Source: Macrocybe gigantea
Lineage: Eukaryota > Basidiomycota > Agaricomycetes > Agaricales > Callistosporiaceae
DNA: 64,000 bases
Direction: 5' to 3'
Assembly (NCBI GenBank): GCA_011319805.1
Contig: SJRY01000253.1
Coordinates: 186,001 to 250,000 of the forward strand
Shown here: positions 48,459-60,482 of the stretch, in pieces
How the letters are laid out: each line of letters starts with the position of its first letter
Numbering within the stretch: position 1 is the stretch's first letter
Translations under genes and position numbers: made by a program
Notes under the pieces: model-generated
The model's database searches: none
Seen by the model: the letters and a program-made list of their open reading frames with translations, nothing else
What the model was told of the DNA's origin: nothing

Positions 48459-49396
48459 ATGCGTACAACCTATTTCTGGGCCGTGGCGAGTATCGCCTTG
48501 GGTAAGGCAACACTTGTTGGGCTGACGCTCGAAGTTCAAAGCTGACATTGCGATTTCATAGCGGTCGGGGTCGATGCCAGTCCTCTGCGAATGGTTCTAG
48601 TGGCAGGCTCGAATCTTCCCAACGTTCGTTTCGGGCACCCAGTGGCCGCTATTCAAGATCGTGCTCCCGTGGCGACCTTGGCTAGATCTACGGAGGGAAC
48701 TCGCCGAAGGGCATGCATGAGCGCCCGATTCCGCGCCAAGGCTGTCGAGATGTCGAATACATTGCGACAGGCCCTCGGCCTTCCGCTCATCCAGGCTGGA
48801 CCCCATAACATGCCCGGCCATCATGAGGGCCACGAGGGCGGCATGTATCACATCATGCCGTTCATCGGAACACCTCCGACCTTCGTGGAAGTTAAGGACA
48901 ACGGCGAAGGAATGACCAGAGGAGGCGATGTCATCAAGATCGCCACGTTCAATGAACACTTTCATCGGATGCAACACCATCATCACGAGCACAAGGAGCG
49001 TTTACGAGCCCTTCACAGGGCACCATTCATGAAACGCATCCATTTTGCTCTTATGGCTCTCGGCCCTTGGGAAGGCAGAGCTGTAGCGTTTGTCCTTGGT
49101 GCGTGTCTATTTCCTTCGCCCATCTGCTTCCAATATCCTCTGTGACATGTCTATCTCGCATACTGATTTGCTTTGCAGGCTGTGGCATTGGCGTCCTCCT
49201 CAGGATGATCTGGGTTCTGGCCGTCGTCACTTATCGCACCATTCGTGGCACAAAAGAAGATGAGAACAAGTACACTCAGATCGTAGTCGTCGAGGAATAT
49301 GAGGATTCCGATGAACCTCCCAGTTATGCCTCTCCCGACGACAAGCCTATTGACGACGTCAAAGACCCTATCGTGCCGAGGCAAGAGGCCAATTAA
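48459..49396 (+). CDS. Small signal-peptide protein with one membrane helix, unknown function
   Basis: The start MRTTYFWAVASIALA is a signal peptide interrupted by an intron (48504-48560) just before VGVDASPLRMVL. A luminal or extracellular part follows with an H-rich segment (HNMPGHHEGHEGG, HFHRMQHHHHEHKER) and FIGTPPTFVEVKDNGEGMTR. A second intron splits the membrane helix (RAVAFVLG | CGIGVLLRMIWVLAVV), and a short acidic cytoplasmic tail (VVVEEYEDSDEPPSYASPDD) ends at 49396. Similar architecture recurs in mushroom genomes, but I know no function. The His-rich part could bind metal ions; that is inference. Both introns have standard GT-AG ends, and the frame is clean. Confidence 0.8.
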
Positions 49397-50025
49397 ATTG
49401 GACCTAGATCTGGCTTTCGTCCATCTGTCCATACCTCACCAATTTCTACCTATGCTTCCCATTTCCTCCTGTTTGCACCATCATAGCCACATTCCTTTGA
49501 AGAGACTGAAGAAAGGACAGGAAGATGGAAAAGAATTCCATACTCGGGAGAAGCAGCTCCCAGATTTGACTTCTTACATCTTCATATCCCCTCTCTGTTA
49601 GCGAGGATTGACTTTTGGTCTCAATGATGATGATTCGTTGAGACCGAAAGTTATTCCGTCGGACCTTTTCAACGTATCTGGGTATTGTTTCTCAGAACTT
49701 CCGTGTCGCTATCCTTTTCCATCTCATGTTACTCATCCTTCCTGTTCCTTATTCTCTGTTTGTAGAAATCAGAATAATAGTGTGTCATCAATGACTTTCC
49801 TTGATGTTAATATTGGGTCCTTGTCCTGAGCCGACAATGCGAACCAGATGTCCTGATTACATGATTGAGACAAGAAGTGTTCTTCCCAAGGCCTCCATGC
49901 ATGTCAGGTTTCTGCGTCGTAGACATACTGATGGTCATTCAGGCGCGCTTCCCAGGCCTCATCAAGCCCACCAGAGTGACCATTACGCGTGAAGCATCTT
50001 AATCACTTGCTTATACGTTTGTCAA
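49397..50025. other. Intergenic region, no gene
   Basis: 3' UTR of the preceding gene and promoter of the NmrA-like gene. A short inverted repeat (GGTCTCAATG ... TTGAGACC) lies at about 49617-49644. Nothing else was recognised. Confidence 0.5.
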
Positions 50026-51244
50026 ATGACCTCGACGTCGAGGCTGATACTCGTAACGGGAGCTACCGGAAAACAAGGCAAGGCGTTCATTTCAGCCTTG
50101 CGAACTCTTTCAGCGACCGGAAATAATGGCGGGGATGATTTTCATGTATTGGCACTGACCAGAAAGACGAATTCGCCGCAAGCCAAGGCGTTGGAACGGG
50201 AGAAACACGTAACGCTAGTAGAAGGGGATTTGGACAATCCAGATTCTATCAAGAGGATATTCGAGCAGGCTAAATCCAAAGGAGGCATCTGGGGCGTGTT
50301 TTGCGTGCTCGCATTTCCAGGGCTTGGAGCCAATGCCGATGGAGAAGAGAAACAAGGCAAAGTACGCTCATCCTACTTCTAGTCTTGATCTTGTCGTCTT
50401 ATTTCTTCGTGCAAGACCCTCGCGGATGTCTCTTTGGAATATGGAGTCTCACTTTTCGTCTTTTCGTCTTCTGAACGTGGTGGCGAAAGTTATGACGATA
50501 AATTGACGCTCGACCGGCTCGCCAAGGTCAGAATCGAGCGTCACCTTCGCGAGCTGGGCAGCAAAGGCCTTCCGTGGACGTATGTCAGTGGACCGACTGT
50601 CAGGTGTTGGAGCGCTCATGTGCAATGTTAGGATTCTACGGCCGGGCTTTTTCATGGAGAATTTCGAAGGCCTCATCGGTTCCATTTTGCGCCCACTAAT
50701 TAGCGTGAGTTCTTTTCTAGGCCGTGGACGATATTGGGCAGGTGGCAGTGGGCGTCTTTAAGGTAGTCCGAATATTGCTGGCTACCTGCACCCTGCGTTC
50801 TGACTGATGCGGATGGCAGGATCCGCAAATGTTTTCGTCCCAAATTCTCGTCGTGGTCGGAGACATCTGCACCGTCAAAGAAATTGAGGAAGCCTACAAG
50901 CGGGCCACTGGGCGTGCGATGCCATCGATACCGAACTTTCTTGCGCGCATGCTGATAACGTTGAACACGCACACCCGGGGATTGTGCGTCTAAGGATTTG
51001 CTACTCCGTTCTTTTGCGGCTCTCATATCTTCCTCGTAGCCTCGCGGAGATTGAGCGCGTCCACATGATGCGTACCAACCCCGAAAACACAGAGAACGCG
51101 ATGCAAATGGAGGCAACACGGAAAGCATACCCAAACATGACAACCTTTGAGACATGGGCGGCCAAATTGAAGAAAGGGAGCCCCAGGAGAGAAAGTAACT
51201 GGAATCAAGTCTCCCTTTTCAAATTGTTCACCGGCAGAATGTGA
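50026..51244 (+). CDS. NmrA-like NAD(P)-binding protein
   Basis: A Rossmann-fold protein of the NmrA/SDR-like group, which senses or uses NAD(P). The dinucleotide motif is LILVTGATGKQGKAF near the start, followed by HVLALTRKT and VEGDLDNPDSIKRIFEQAKS. After the first intron comes LADVSLEYGVSLFVFSSSER, then KGLPWT, an intron from GTATGT to GTTAG, and ILRPGFFMENFEGLIGSILR. AVDDIGQVAVGVFK and SQILVVVGDICTVKEIEEAY follow, and the C-terminus (MRTNPENTENAMQMEATRKA) ends at TGA 51242-51244. There are several short introns, and the join near 50950-51030 is not fully resolved. Whether it is a regulator or a reductase cannot be told from sequence. Confidence 0.8.
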
Positions 51245-51485
51245 CGTCAAGTCAGGATGGCTTTATCTTCCGTCATATGTGATTTCATTCGTATCCATCT
51301 TTTTTTTGAAATCTATGTAGGCTATTAACTGGAATAAAGGACAGTTCGTTGAGCATTAGTTGAAATGTGCTTTCTGGGGCCGAGAATAATTCATTTCGTA
51401 ATTTATGAACTGCCCTTCGTACAAAATTGTTCTATCCCAAGCAGAAGCTGCTGACATACAGTCCAAGTCTCCTCTAGATGCCGAG

Positions 51486-54400
51486 TCAATTAACCCATTT
51501 CCGGGCGCTTTGAAAGATCCTAAACCATGGCCCTGTGCCTCTCCACGATTCAGAGAAAGACGGTGGGTACCAGCTATTGCTCTCCAGCGTCGCAACCCGT
51601 TCCGGATGAGGCATGAGTGCCAAGACCCGCCCATCAGGAGTTTGAACTCCAGTGATGCCACCAGGACTTCCATTCGGATTCAACGGATATAGCTCTGTCG
51701 GCGCACCCCTTCCGTCAACGTATCGGATAGCGCACGAATGCTGTCCTTCGAATCGACGTCTATGCTCCTCGCCCTCAAAAGATGCTCTGCCCTCGCCATG
51801 CGCCACGGCAACTGGAAGTTTTGAGCCAATCATCTCGCGTAAAAACACGGACGACCTCGACGCCTCGTTGTCGACTATCTCCACCATGGGCACACGCGCC
51901 TCGAAGCGCTCGCTCCTATTCGGCTTGAAATCCGGCCAGCCTTGGGCACCAGGTATTATCTCCTTTAGGTGCGAGAGGAACTGGCAGCCGTTGCAGACAC
52001 CGAGAGTGAAAGTGATCTCTCGTTTGAAGAAGTCCATGAATTCTTTGCGGGCTCTGTCGTTCAAGAGGACAGAATTGGCCCACCCTTTTCCAGCCCCGAG
52101 AACGTCGCCGTACGAGAATCCGCCACACGCTGCAAGACCGCGGAACTCGGCGAGAGACACTGCTCCAGACAGTATATCGGACATGTGGACGTCTACCGCG
52201 TCGAATCCCGCCGCGGTGAACGCCCAAGCCATTTCGCGCTGGCCGTTTACGCCTTGCTCGCGCAGGATAGCGACTTTAGGCCGCCGGAACAAATCGCGCT
52301 GAGGCGCATAGGAGAACGCGAGGTCGTAGTAGAGACCGACATGCGAGTCGTCCTTGATGAGGTCGAACTCTTCCTTGGCGCAAGTCGGATCGTCTCTGAG
52401 GGCCTGCATCTGGTACGAAGTCTCCGCCCACATCTCTTGCAACTCGGCACGGCTGGAGCTAAATATCATAGCCCCTCCAAGCGTGATTGCGATCCTCTGG
52501 TCCCGAGTCGATGGTTTGACCTTACCAATAGTGTGGATAGAAGCAGATGGGAAGCCTGCAGCGACGAACGTAGCGATGAGTTCCTCCAGTTTGGAATTGC
52601 GGACCTGGACCACAGCGCCAAGCTCTTCGTTGAACAATGTCGCAATGGGCCCTTGATTGCTCTGTGTGGTATCTAGGTTGATATCTGCCCCAACATGGCC
52701 GGCGAAACACATTTCAGCAACAGTGACGAAGAGACCTCCATCCGAGCGATCGTGATATGCCAAGACCGTACCAGGATCCGTGGTTCTAATTTTCTGGCAT
52801 GCCTGCAGGAATGATTTGAGAATCCAGGATTGTCCACATCGGGACTCTCAGAGCCGATCTCCTTGAAGACCTGGGCAAGCGCAGAACCTCCCATCCTGGC
52901 TCGACCTTCGGCAAGGTCGAAGAAACGAGGCTAGTAGCTCGTCGACGTCGGTCCGGAGTTGAGGGGTCCATGTCGTTGTGATGTCATCGACGGGGGCAAA
53001 GGCCGTGACGATCAACGACAGCGGTGCGCTAACTTCGCGTCGCTCATCCCCTTCCTTCCACTTCATGGACATGGACATCGAATCTTTTCCAACTGGGATC
53101 CCAATACCTAGTGCTGGACAGAGCTCCATTCCGACAGCTTTGACGGCCTCGTACAACGCGGCGCCCTCGCCCTCTTTCGAGGCAGCGCACATCCAGTTGG
53201 CGCTGAGCTTGACGCGGGAGACGTCACCGATCGCGGCAGCGGAGATGTTCATCAAGGATTCGGCGACAGCCATCCTGGCGGATGCCGCAGCGCTCAGCAG
53301 TGCGACGGGGGTACGCTCGCCCATGGCCATAGCCTCTCCATATACGACATCGAAGCCATAAGCCGCTTGCGTGACGGCGACATCTGCGACAGGGACCTGC
53401 CAGGGCCCTACCATCTGATCGCGGGCAACCAAGCCAGTGATGGTGCGATCGCCAATGGTAATGAGGAACGACTTCGAGCCGACGGATGGCAATCGAAGGA
53501 CGCGGCTGACGGCGTTCGCGAGACGTTCCAATTCACTTTTATCTGTGAGATATTTTGTTAAAGAAAGGTCGATATCGGCACGGTGAGGGCGGCGAATAAC
53601 GTCATTTCTCGACATTTTTGGCGGTTTCCCAAAGAGGGTCGACATCTTCAAACGAATAATGTCTTGCTTGAAGAGACGATCGGTGACGATAAGCTCCTCT
53701 TCCTCAGTTGCAACGCCCACAATGGAGAACGGACACCTCTCCCGCTTGGCAATTGACTCGAAGACCTGCAACCTGTCCGCCGAAATTGCAAGGACGTAGC
53801 GTTCTTGACTTTCGTTGCACCAGATCTCCATCGGCGACATTGATGAGTCGGCGACAAGGACGTCTCGAATCTCGAAGGTCGCTCCAAGGCCCGAATCGTG
53901 GACCAGTTCCGGGAGAGCGTTTGACAGCCCGCCAGCGCCCACATCGTGAATGCTCTCGATAGGATTGTCCGCATCCAAGCTCACGCACGCATCGATAACC
54001 TGTTGACACCTCCGCTGCATCTCGGCATTATCCCTCTGCACGGAGGCAAAATCCAACTCCGCAGAGCTGGCGCCCGACACTTGACTAGAAGCCGCACCTC
54101 CGCCAAGCCCGATCAGCATCCCTGGTCCTCCGAGAACGACGACCTTAGATCCCGGGGCAATCTTCGATTTCTTCGCGAATTGGGGTCTGACATTTCCGTA
54201 CCCGCCTGCGATCATGATGGGTTTATGGTAGCCACGGACCTCACGCTTGCACTGATCGCCGTCATCGGGGGCGGGCACACTCTCTGAGAACGTGCGGAAG
54301 TAGCCTGTCAGGGCGGGTCGACCAAATTCGTTGTTAAATGCAGCGGCTCCGAGTGGGCCTTCAATCATGATGTCCAATGCAGAGGCAATATGAGTGGGTC

Positions 54401-55520
54401 GACCAAAGTCCGTCTCCCATGGTTGTTCATATCCAGGGATAAGGAGGTTCGAAACAGTGAAGCCCGCAAGGCCTGCTTTCGGACGAGAGCCTCGTCCGAC
54501 GGCGCCTTCATCACGCGATTTCTCCTCCAGACCCAGTAGCAGCACCGGGATAAGGAGAGACGGCGGTAGGGTGGTTGTGCGTCTCGACCTTGATGAGGAC
54601 AGGGAGCTCTTCCTCACGTGATTGGTACAAATTTTGCACATTTGGGTTGGGTCCCTTTTCTGGTCCCTTGCCGACAAAGAAATGTCCTGCAGTGTGCCCA
54701 TGAAATACGGCGGCGTTATCTGAGTACGCAGAAATGGTTCCTCCGCTGTTCAGCTTCTCCGTATTACGAATCATCTGGAAAAGCGACGAGTCCATGGGTG
54801 TCTCGTCAATAGTCCAAACGCGTTGAAAATCTTATGACGGCAGTGCTCCGAATTGACCTGAGCGAACATGAAGAGCTCCGCATCGCTGGGGTTGCGATTC
54901 ACGGGTGAGGGGCCAGTGACATACGCGTCGATGAGATAATTGATTTCATCGGGCGCGAGTGCGAGACCGAGCTGCGTGTTAGCCAACTTCAGGACGTCCT
55001 CCGCCTTTCCACCTGCACCTAAGAGATCCACCGTGCGCAGAAGTCTTGGGCTACGATGCGAAAAAATCACATCTTCCTGAGGAGGAGAAATTTGCACGAT
55101 CTGCGTCATGCGATCGTGGATGAGGTGGGCGAACTTTTCAAGATCATCCTGATCTATCGCGTCGCTAGACGCTTTCGTGAAGGCAAAGCCGACTCCGCGC
55201 TCGAGCCGCTCAATGTGCGTTCCGAGGTTGCAGAGCGCCGAGATGTCCGTTGCCTTGCTCGACCATGGAGATATAGATCCCGGCCTTGGCAGTACGAATA
55301 CAATGTCTTGGAACTGAGATAAACGAGTCTTCGTTCCGTCCAACGTGATATCGTCCCCATATGTCAATAATCGGCCAAGAATCTTGTGTTCAGAAGAGGA
55401 ACCATCCGTGAGGATGGACTCCGAATCCTTCGAGGAGCATTTTACGAGATGGATCCAAACAGCGTCCACGGAAACAACGTCGGGGGATAGTTTTTGTACG
55501 TTCTTTAGAAGAACATCTCT
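51486..55520 (-). CDS. ADE6: Phosphoribosylformylglycinamidine (FGAM) synthase, purine biosynthesis
   Basis: Converts FGAR to FGAM with glutamine and ATP. The N-terminal part begins around [20 protein letters not shown]; the true start exon lies above 55520 and is not resolved. The linker has [20 protein letters not shown] and [17 protein letters not shown]. The synthetase domains include [77 protein letters not shown] and [11 protein letters not shown]. The glutaminase domain at the C-terminus shows [16 protein letters not shown], the nucleophile in [10 protein letters not shown], and LMPHPERV. It ends RKWVN at 51486. Frame breaks of 1 nt: about 54816, 54515, 52932, 52923 and 52821. The full set of conserved blocks is present in order, so a working gene is likely. 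Confidence 0.92.
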
Positions 55521-55839
55521 TTAGGCGCCGAGATCGATGAGGAACCTGGAAGGATCAACATCCGGGTCCCGACTCGTTCTCCATTCATTAAAATTCTCCT
55601 CATGAATGAGTAGAATACTCACTTGTGTCTTGGTCAGACTTCGCTTCTGGTTTTGTATGACTTGGCGGTTGGGCAGTAGGGAAAATCTTTCTATCTTATC
55701 TTATCGCTATAATCAGGTGACTTTCGATCACACGATCTTATCTCTACAGACTTTGTCCTTCTAGGGGCAAAGGATATATCGTGTATATTATTAAATTTAG
55801 GAACTACGGATATGAGTGGAGAATTGTGTCGCTCAGGGT

Positions 55840-56932
55840 TCACCGCACTGCAAGATACAGTCCTTCCACAGCAACATTGGCCTGCCAGAGTCCCAACCTT
55901 CTTACGGCTCGCAGTGCAGCAGGCGCAGGGAATACTAGGATAAGAGAGGGTATCACAAGGATCAGCAAAGCCAATGAGAAGATCAAGGTAATGCTAGGCT
56001 TGATGACGAGGAAGTAGAACAAAGCTTGGTAAGAAGTTGGATCCGTGAACTAGGAGAGACGGTCAGACGAGAAATTGAAGTGACGAATACTCCGGAGCTC
56101 ACCATAGCATAGGCATTCTTGTAGAAGGAAGCTTCTGGCACGAGACCTGCTGAATTTGCCCTTCCTGCCTCGATATCTGCTGTAGATGCCTCACGGAGGC
56201 GGGTGAAGATTGGCCTTGGGGGGTAAGGAGCTGGATATGAGAGTGGTGAATGGAATGTAGTTTGTAGAGCAAGCTGGAAAACGGGGAGGCAAAGAACAAG
56301 AAATCGGCATCCGACCTACTGAGTTGCACTGAAAAAACATAGCGCACCTCTCCTCGGGCGAAAGCCCTTGCTCCGAGCAAGTCGAAAAAGCAGAGAACGG
56401 CTCCAGAGGTAGAGCCATCAACAGAGTTGTCCCCGTCTGTGGATGAGTGAGCAATGGGTGTATGCAAGAACGGCGAAAAGCGCACTAGTGTGAACACGAA
56501 AAGGTATATCCATGCAGCCAGCGCGTAGGGGAAGTTCAGAACAAAAAGGTGGAACAAAGCCCTGTAATAAACCTTCTGAGTCAATGGCCTGAAATAGCGG
56601 GACCACGTCATAGATGAGCAGAGGCCATGCTGATGCTGTCGTCCTCCCTCAAGCCCCACGCCATCCTCCCGCCGACCATGGAATGAAGGCGACAGCAACT
56701 CCCGCTCATCCGAAAAATCACTGAAGTCGTCCATCTCATCATCCGTCCTGAAGAGAGACAGAATGGTCTGAGCTAAGGACGGCGCAGCGGAGACCGTGCT
56801 GGCGTGCGAGAGCGACCGAGGTCGTCCACTCGGCAGGCGGCGTATGATCGTACCGCGCGGCGAGGGTGATAAAAACGGAGTGTTCTCCGTCGCATCCTCC
56901 TCTTCGTCTTCAGTATGATGCACCGCAGTCAA
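55840..56932 (-). CDS. Multi-pass membrane protein, sensor-like, unknown function
   Basis: The start at 56932 (MTAVHHTEDEEEDATENTPF) opens a cytosolic Ser/Asp-rich N-terminus with FSDFSDERELLSPSF. The first membrane pair follows (FHLFVLNFPYALAAWIYLFV), then GAVLCFFDLLGARAFARGE and, after an intron, a segment with YPAPYPPRPIFTR. SAGLVPEASFYKNAYAM leads to an intron (GTGAGC ... CTCCTAG), then TDPTSYQALFYFLVIKPSIT and the last helix pair, ending GLYLAVR at 55840. The layout resembles the fungal 'putative sensor' membrane family, but I hold this loosely. No frame break was seen. Confidence 0.7.
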
Positions 56933-58173
56933 GGGCGATGCTGACTGTCATGATCGGAGGCGAGTCTGCGGACGAGAGCTGCATGTGCTGCGAAGGCGCT
57001 TGCAGGCGTTGGGAGCGTCGTCGTTCGGATCGGGCCTGCCTTCTCCTCTCTCTGACGGATAAGGAGGCGGCGGGTCGTTCATTGCAGTGCATGTCTCTTG
57101 GTCGACGTCCACCGCCATGAGCAAAGGTGGTCAAGATGTGAGCGAGTGCCAAGCCAAACCGCGAGAACTTTGGGCATCACGTCAAATCAAATTTCAAACT
57201 GATCTTGTCTGTAAACGTCAAGCTCCTCAGGGCTCCTCAACGCGTCGACGTTGTTAAAGTCAAGGCGCCAACAGTCGAAGAGCTCCGCCGAAGTCTCAGA
57301 GTCAACTCAGGAGGCCGAACATAATCTTCAAACCTCTACATCCATTTCGCTTTCCGAAGGGGCTCAAGCTCGCAACGACGATTGCTATTATTACTCGAGA
57401 GCTATATCGAGCCTTGTGTACCAGATTCTGCTTGGACGAAGTGAAGCGGCAGAGTTGAAGAATCAATTCGCCTGGACTATCCCAGAACACCGCTGCATTA
57501 GATTATTGTACCAAGCCACGGCCATCGAACTTCTGTAAGATGCGTACCGACGATTGTCCTCTCAGATAATTGTAACGCCTGAGGAACATTGGGAACTCCT
57601 ATGCCAGATCAACCTGAAAAGAGTGCGTAAAAATATGCATCGGCATCCTTCGAGCCTTCTGAACCCCTACTTGTAGAATGATCACCTTCCGCTGTGGTAG
57701 AGTCCCAGACATTGTTTCGAGGCAAGTCCTTTCACGACCTAGATCAATCTATTATGCAAATAACGATTGCATGTGATCCGCTTCGATCTAACCTCCTGTT
57801 AATGCCGCGGCTCTCGTATCGCCCAAAGCCCCTCGACTATTGACTTTGCGCGCCGGAATTCAACGCTCACCTCAGGAGTTTTTGACAAGACGGATGCCGC
57901 AGCGGTTCTTAAGACGAAGTGGATGTATGCCAAGTACACTGCGACGACGGACCCGTTTAAAATCAAAGATGTTCCTCAGCGTGAAAGCGATGTGCTGGGA
58001 AGGACTCACGTCGGAATATATGCGCCACTTTTTCAACCCATATGCTGTGTTGCAGAGGAGAGAATATCTAAAGAGGATCGTGGAGCGTTGGACATAGGAG
58101 GCTGGATCCCCTAAGTGTATAAAGGCAACGATGCGAAAGACGGCCTCTGCAGTCAATCCGCCGGTAGCCCATC
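56933..58173. other. Intergenic region with one doubtful small frame
   Basis: Upstream DNA of two divergent genes. A 95-codon plus-strand frame (57251-57538; MLKSRRQQSKSSAEVSE ... LYQATAIELL) has no recognisable domain and no clear partner exon. A G-A/C-T rich stretch precedes 58174. No repeat was recognised. Confidence 0.4.
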
Positions 58174-59454
58174 ATGTTCTCGCTCTTGCTCACTTTGACC
58201 TTGTGGACATCTCAAAGCGTAGCCGCTTCGGACACCTGGACCCCTTCTATGAGCAACTCAATCCTCGTGCCCTCTGTCCAACTGGTCAATATTCCGCCAC
58301 CGGAAACACGCCTTGCTTCAGTTGTCTTGCAGGGAGCTATGCTTCATGTGAGCCGTACTTTCCTTCTCATAATTTACTTTCAACTGAGGCGGATTGTGTT
58401 CAGCTACCGGTTCTACCTCCTGCACGCTGGCTTCTCCCGGATATTATGTTCCCACGTCCGGGGCGTCATCGCAGACGGCATGTCCTCAGGGGACCTACAG
58501 TTCCACCTCTGGTGCCATTGCATGTACGTCTTGCCCTGCAGGAACTTCGTGCCAAGGCACAGGCAACACGCAGGCAGTGAATTGTCCCGCCGGCCAGTAT
58601 TCAAGCGGATCAGGCTGTACCAACTGCCCCGCAGGCACGTTCACCTCAGTTTCGGGCTCTTCATCGTGCTGCACCTGTTGCGCCAATTCTTATCAAGTGA
58701 GTTGTCGGTTGTGCCCAGTTCAATTGTGTATTAATCATCTGTGACTTTGACTTTGTGTCCCCCAGAATCAGGCTGGTCAAACTTCCTGCAAAGCGTATGT
58801 AATTCCTGTTTCTCACTTTTCCAACGAAACTCACGAATTGCACTCAGGTGTCCGGATTCGAAACCTTACGGTCCTCCTGGGTTGACATCGCCGAGTTCTT
58901 GCGTCGCGTCTCCCCATCTCTACGCTTCCAGCACCTGTCAACAAGCCGCCGATAAGTCTTGCCGTAAATCTGATCTTACCTTCCTATGATATTCGACTTA
59001 CACCTTTCCTATGATAGCAAATCCGGCACCCTTGTACAGTGACAGCGGCTCTCCCCGAAGACGTGCTCTTGAAGATGAGCCGAAATGCAGGGTTGGTCAG
59101 AAGGCTTGCAAAGTGCCTGGTGGTCGTGGTTTCGAGTGTATCAGCATCCTCTCGGATCTCGAGTTTGTTACTTTTCTCCAGCTGTGCTGGCCCTTTGGCA
59201 TTGATCGCTCTTTATAGATCCTGTGGTGGCTGCGTGGATCCGTTGACGCCACCGGGAGGTATTAGCAAGGACGGAGGTCGTGACTGCAGCTCTATTCCAC
59301 ATGTTGGTTCTGTCGAATGCTCGAAGGGCACATGCATCATCGGTATGTTTCTATCTCTCCCTGTCATTCTCGGTTTGCTCAACCTGCTACAGAGTCTTGT
59401 AAAATTGGTTATGTTCTCTCCAGTGACCGCCAGTCCTGCATCAGAGTGCGGTGA
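58174..59454 (+). CDS. Secreted cysteine-rich protein with CPL1-like C-terminal domain
   Basis: The start MFSLLLTLTLWTSQSVAA is a signal peptide. Cys-rich repeats of the TNFR/ephrin-receptor-like kind follow: CPTGQYSATGNTPCFSCLAG, ACPQGTYSSTSGAIACTSCP, NCPAGQYSSGSGCTNCPAG. After short introns comes CPDSKPYGPPGL, then a C-terminal domain with KACKVPGGRGFECISI, SCGGCVDPLTPPGG, DCSSIPHVGSVECSKGTC and ESCKIGYVLSSDRQSC, ending at TGA 59452-59454. This C-terminal pattern is the CPL1-like domain of basidiomycete secreted proteins, first noted in a Cryptococcus capsule-related protein. Role here is unknown; a cell-wall or extracellular function is inferred. A C-run at 58270-58272 is 1 nt short and separates the signal-peptide frame from the first Cys repeat. 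Confidence 0.82.
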
Positions 59455-60482
59455 TTCATAGACCATTTGCTTCTGTGCCATTCTGTGGTTTTCCTTTCTT
59501 ATTATCTGTTATTGGTGGATGGTGCACATGACTTATAGTATTCGCTTTTCTCAGACTACCCATAGACATCTTTCCTTTCGGAATTACCCATCTCTTTCTT
59601 AATATGCTTCATTCTCTATTTGTAGTATTCCTTCTCTTCGTTATGGTCTGTCTTTTCTGTATATTTCGGGGAATAGATCTTTATTGTTATTCAAAACGTA
59701 AGAAGTGTGAATGAGCGGCAAGGCAACATTCTGAGACCGTTTCAGCGGGCTAAAGAAATGTAAAAACTTCAACTCCTTACACCTTCGACATGTCTATGCG
59801 TTGTCATAGATCATTGCAACTGCGGAACTTGTACAACTGGGGCTTCAACATTTCGTAGAAATACTCCTCGTCGATAACCCGCTTTTGATTTCACAAGGCT
59901 GTGATACACTATCTAAGAATGCATATTCACCGTTGCCGCTAATTCTCTTTCTATAAATTCGACGGTATTAGTGTTATTTCTGTGGTTCGGTTGTCATGGT
60001 CCAGAGCCAGATGCTCGTGCGGGCAATGTGCAAACGCCTTGTCGCGGCGTTGGGACCACGCAGATGCCTTACATCAGTTCAAAGTTTCTGTCTGGAAGAT
60101 CTCTGCAATTTTATGGTTACCATTCATCCCGTCGTTTCTGATCTGCAGAACTGAAGGATCTAGCACTACAGTAGTCCATATTGAAAAAAATGGGCTTTAA
60201 CATTTGGTTCATGCGCCTGCGATCAGATCATTTTTGTATTTCTTACCTGCGGGACAGAACGATGCGAACCGTGACGCGGATCGTCATGGACTTCTACAAG
60301 TCTATCACGATTTTACACAATGTGTGGACCGATGAACTGGACGTCTCCGCGGTGCCTGTCACACAACTGTCAACCCCACTGCTATGTGAGCTTCTACTTC
60401 GAAATCCGATTGGGGCTGTACATACAGCACCACGAACTGATATTTCTTGGGCTATGTGCGTCGCGCGTTCCCCGATTCTTCT
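59455..60482. other. Intergenic region, no supported gene
   Basis: 3' UTR of the CPL1-like gene and upstream region of the next gene. Overlapping plus-strand frames at 60181-60600 have no clear identity and partly overlap the next gene's signal-like start. Nothing else was recognised. Confidence 0.45.
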
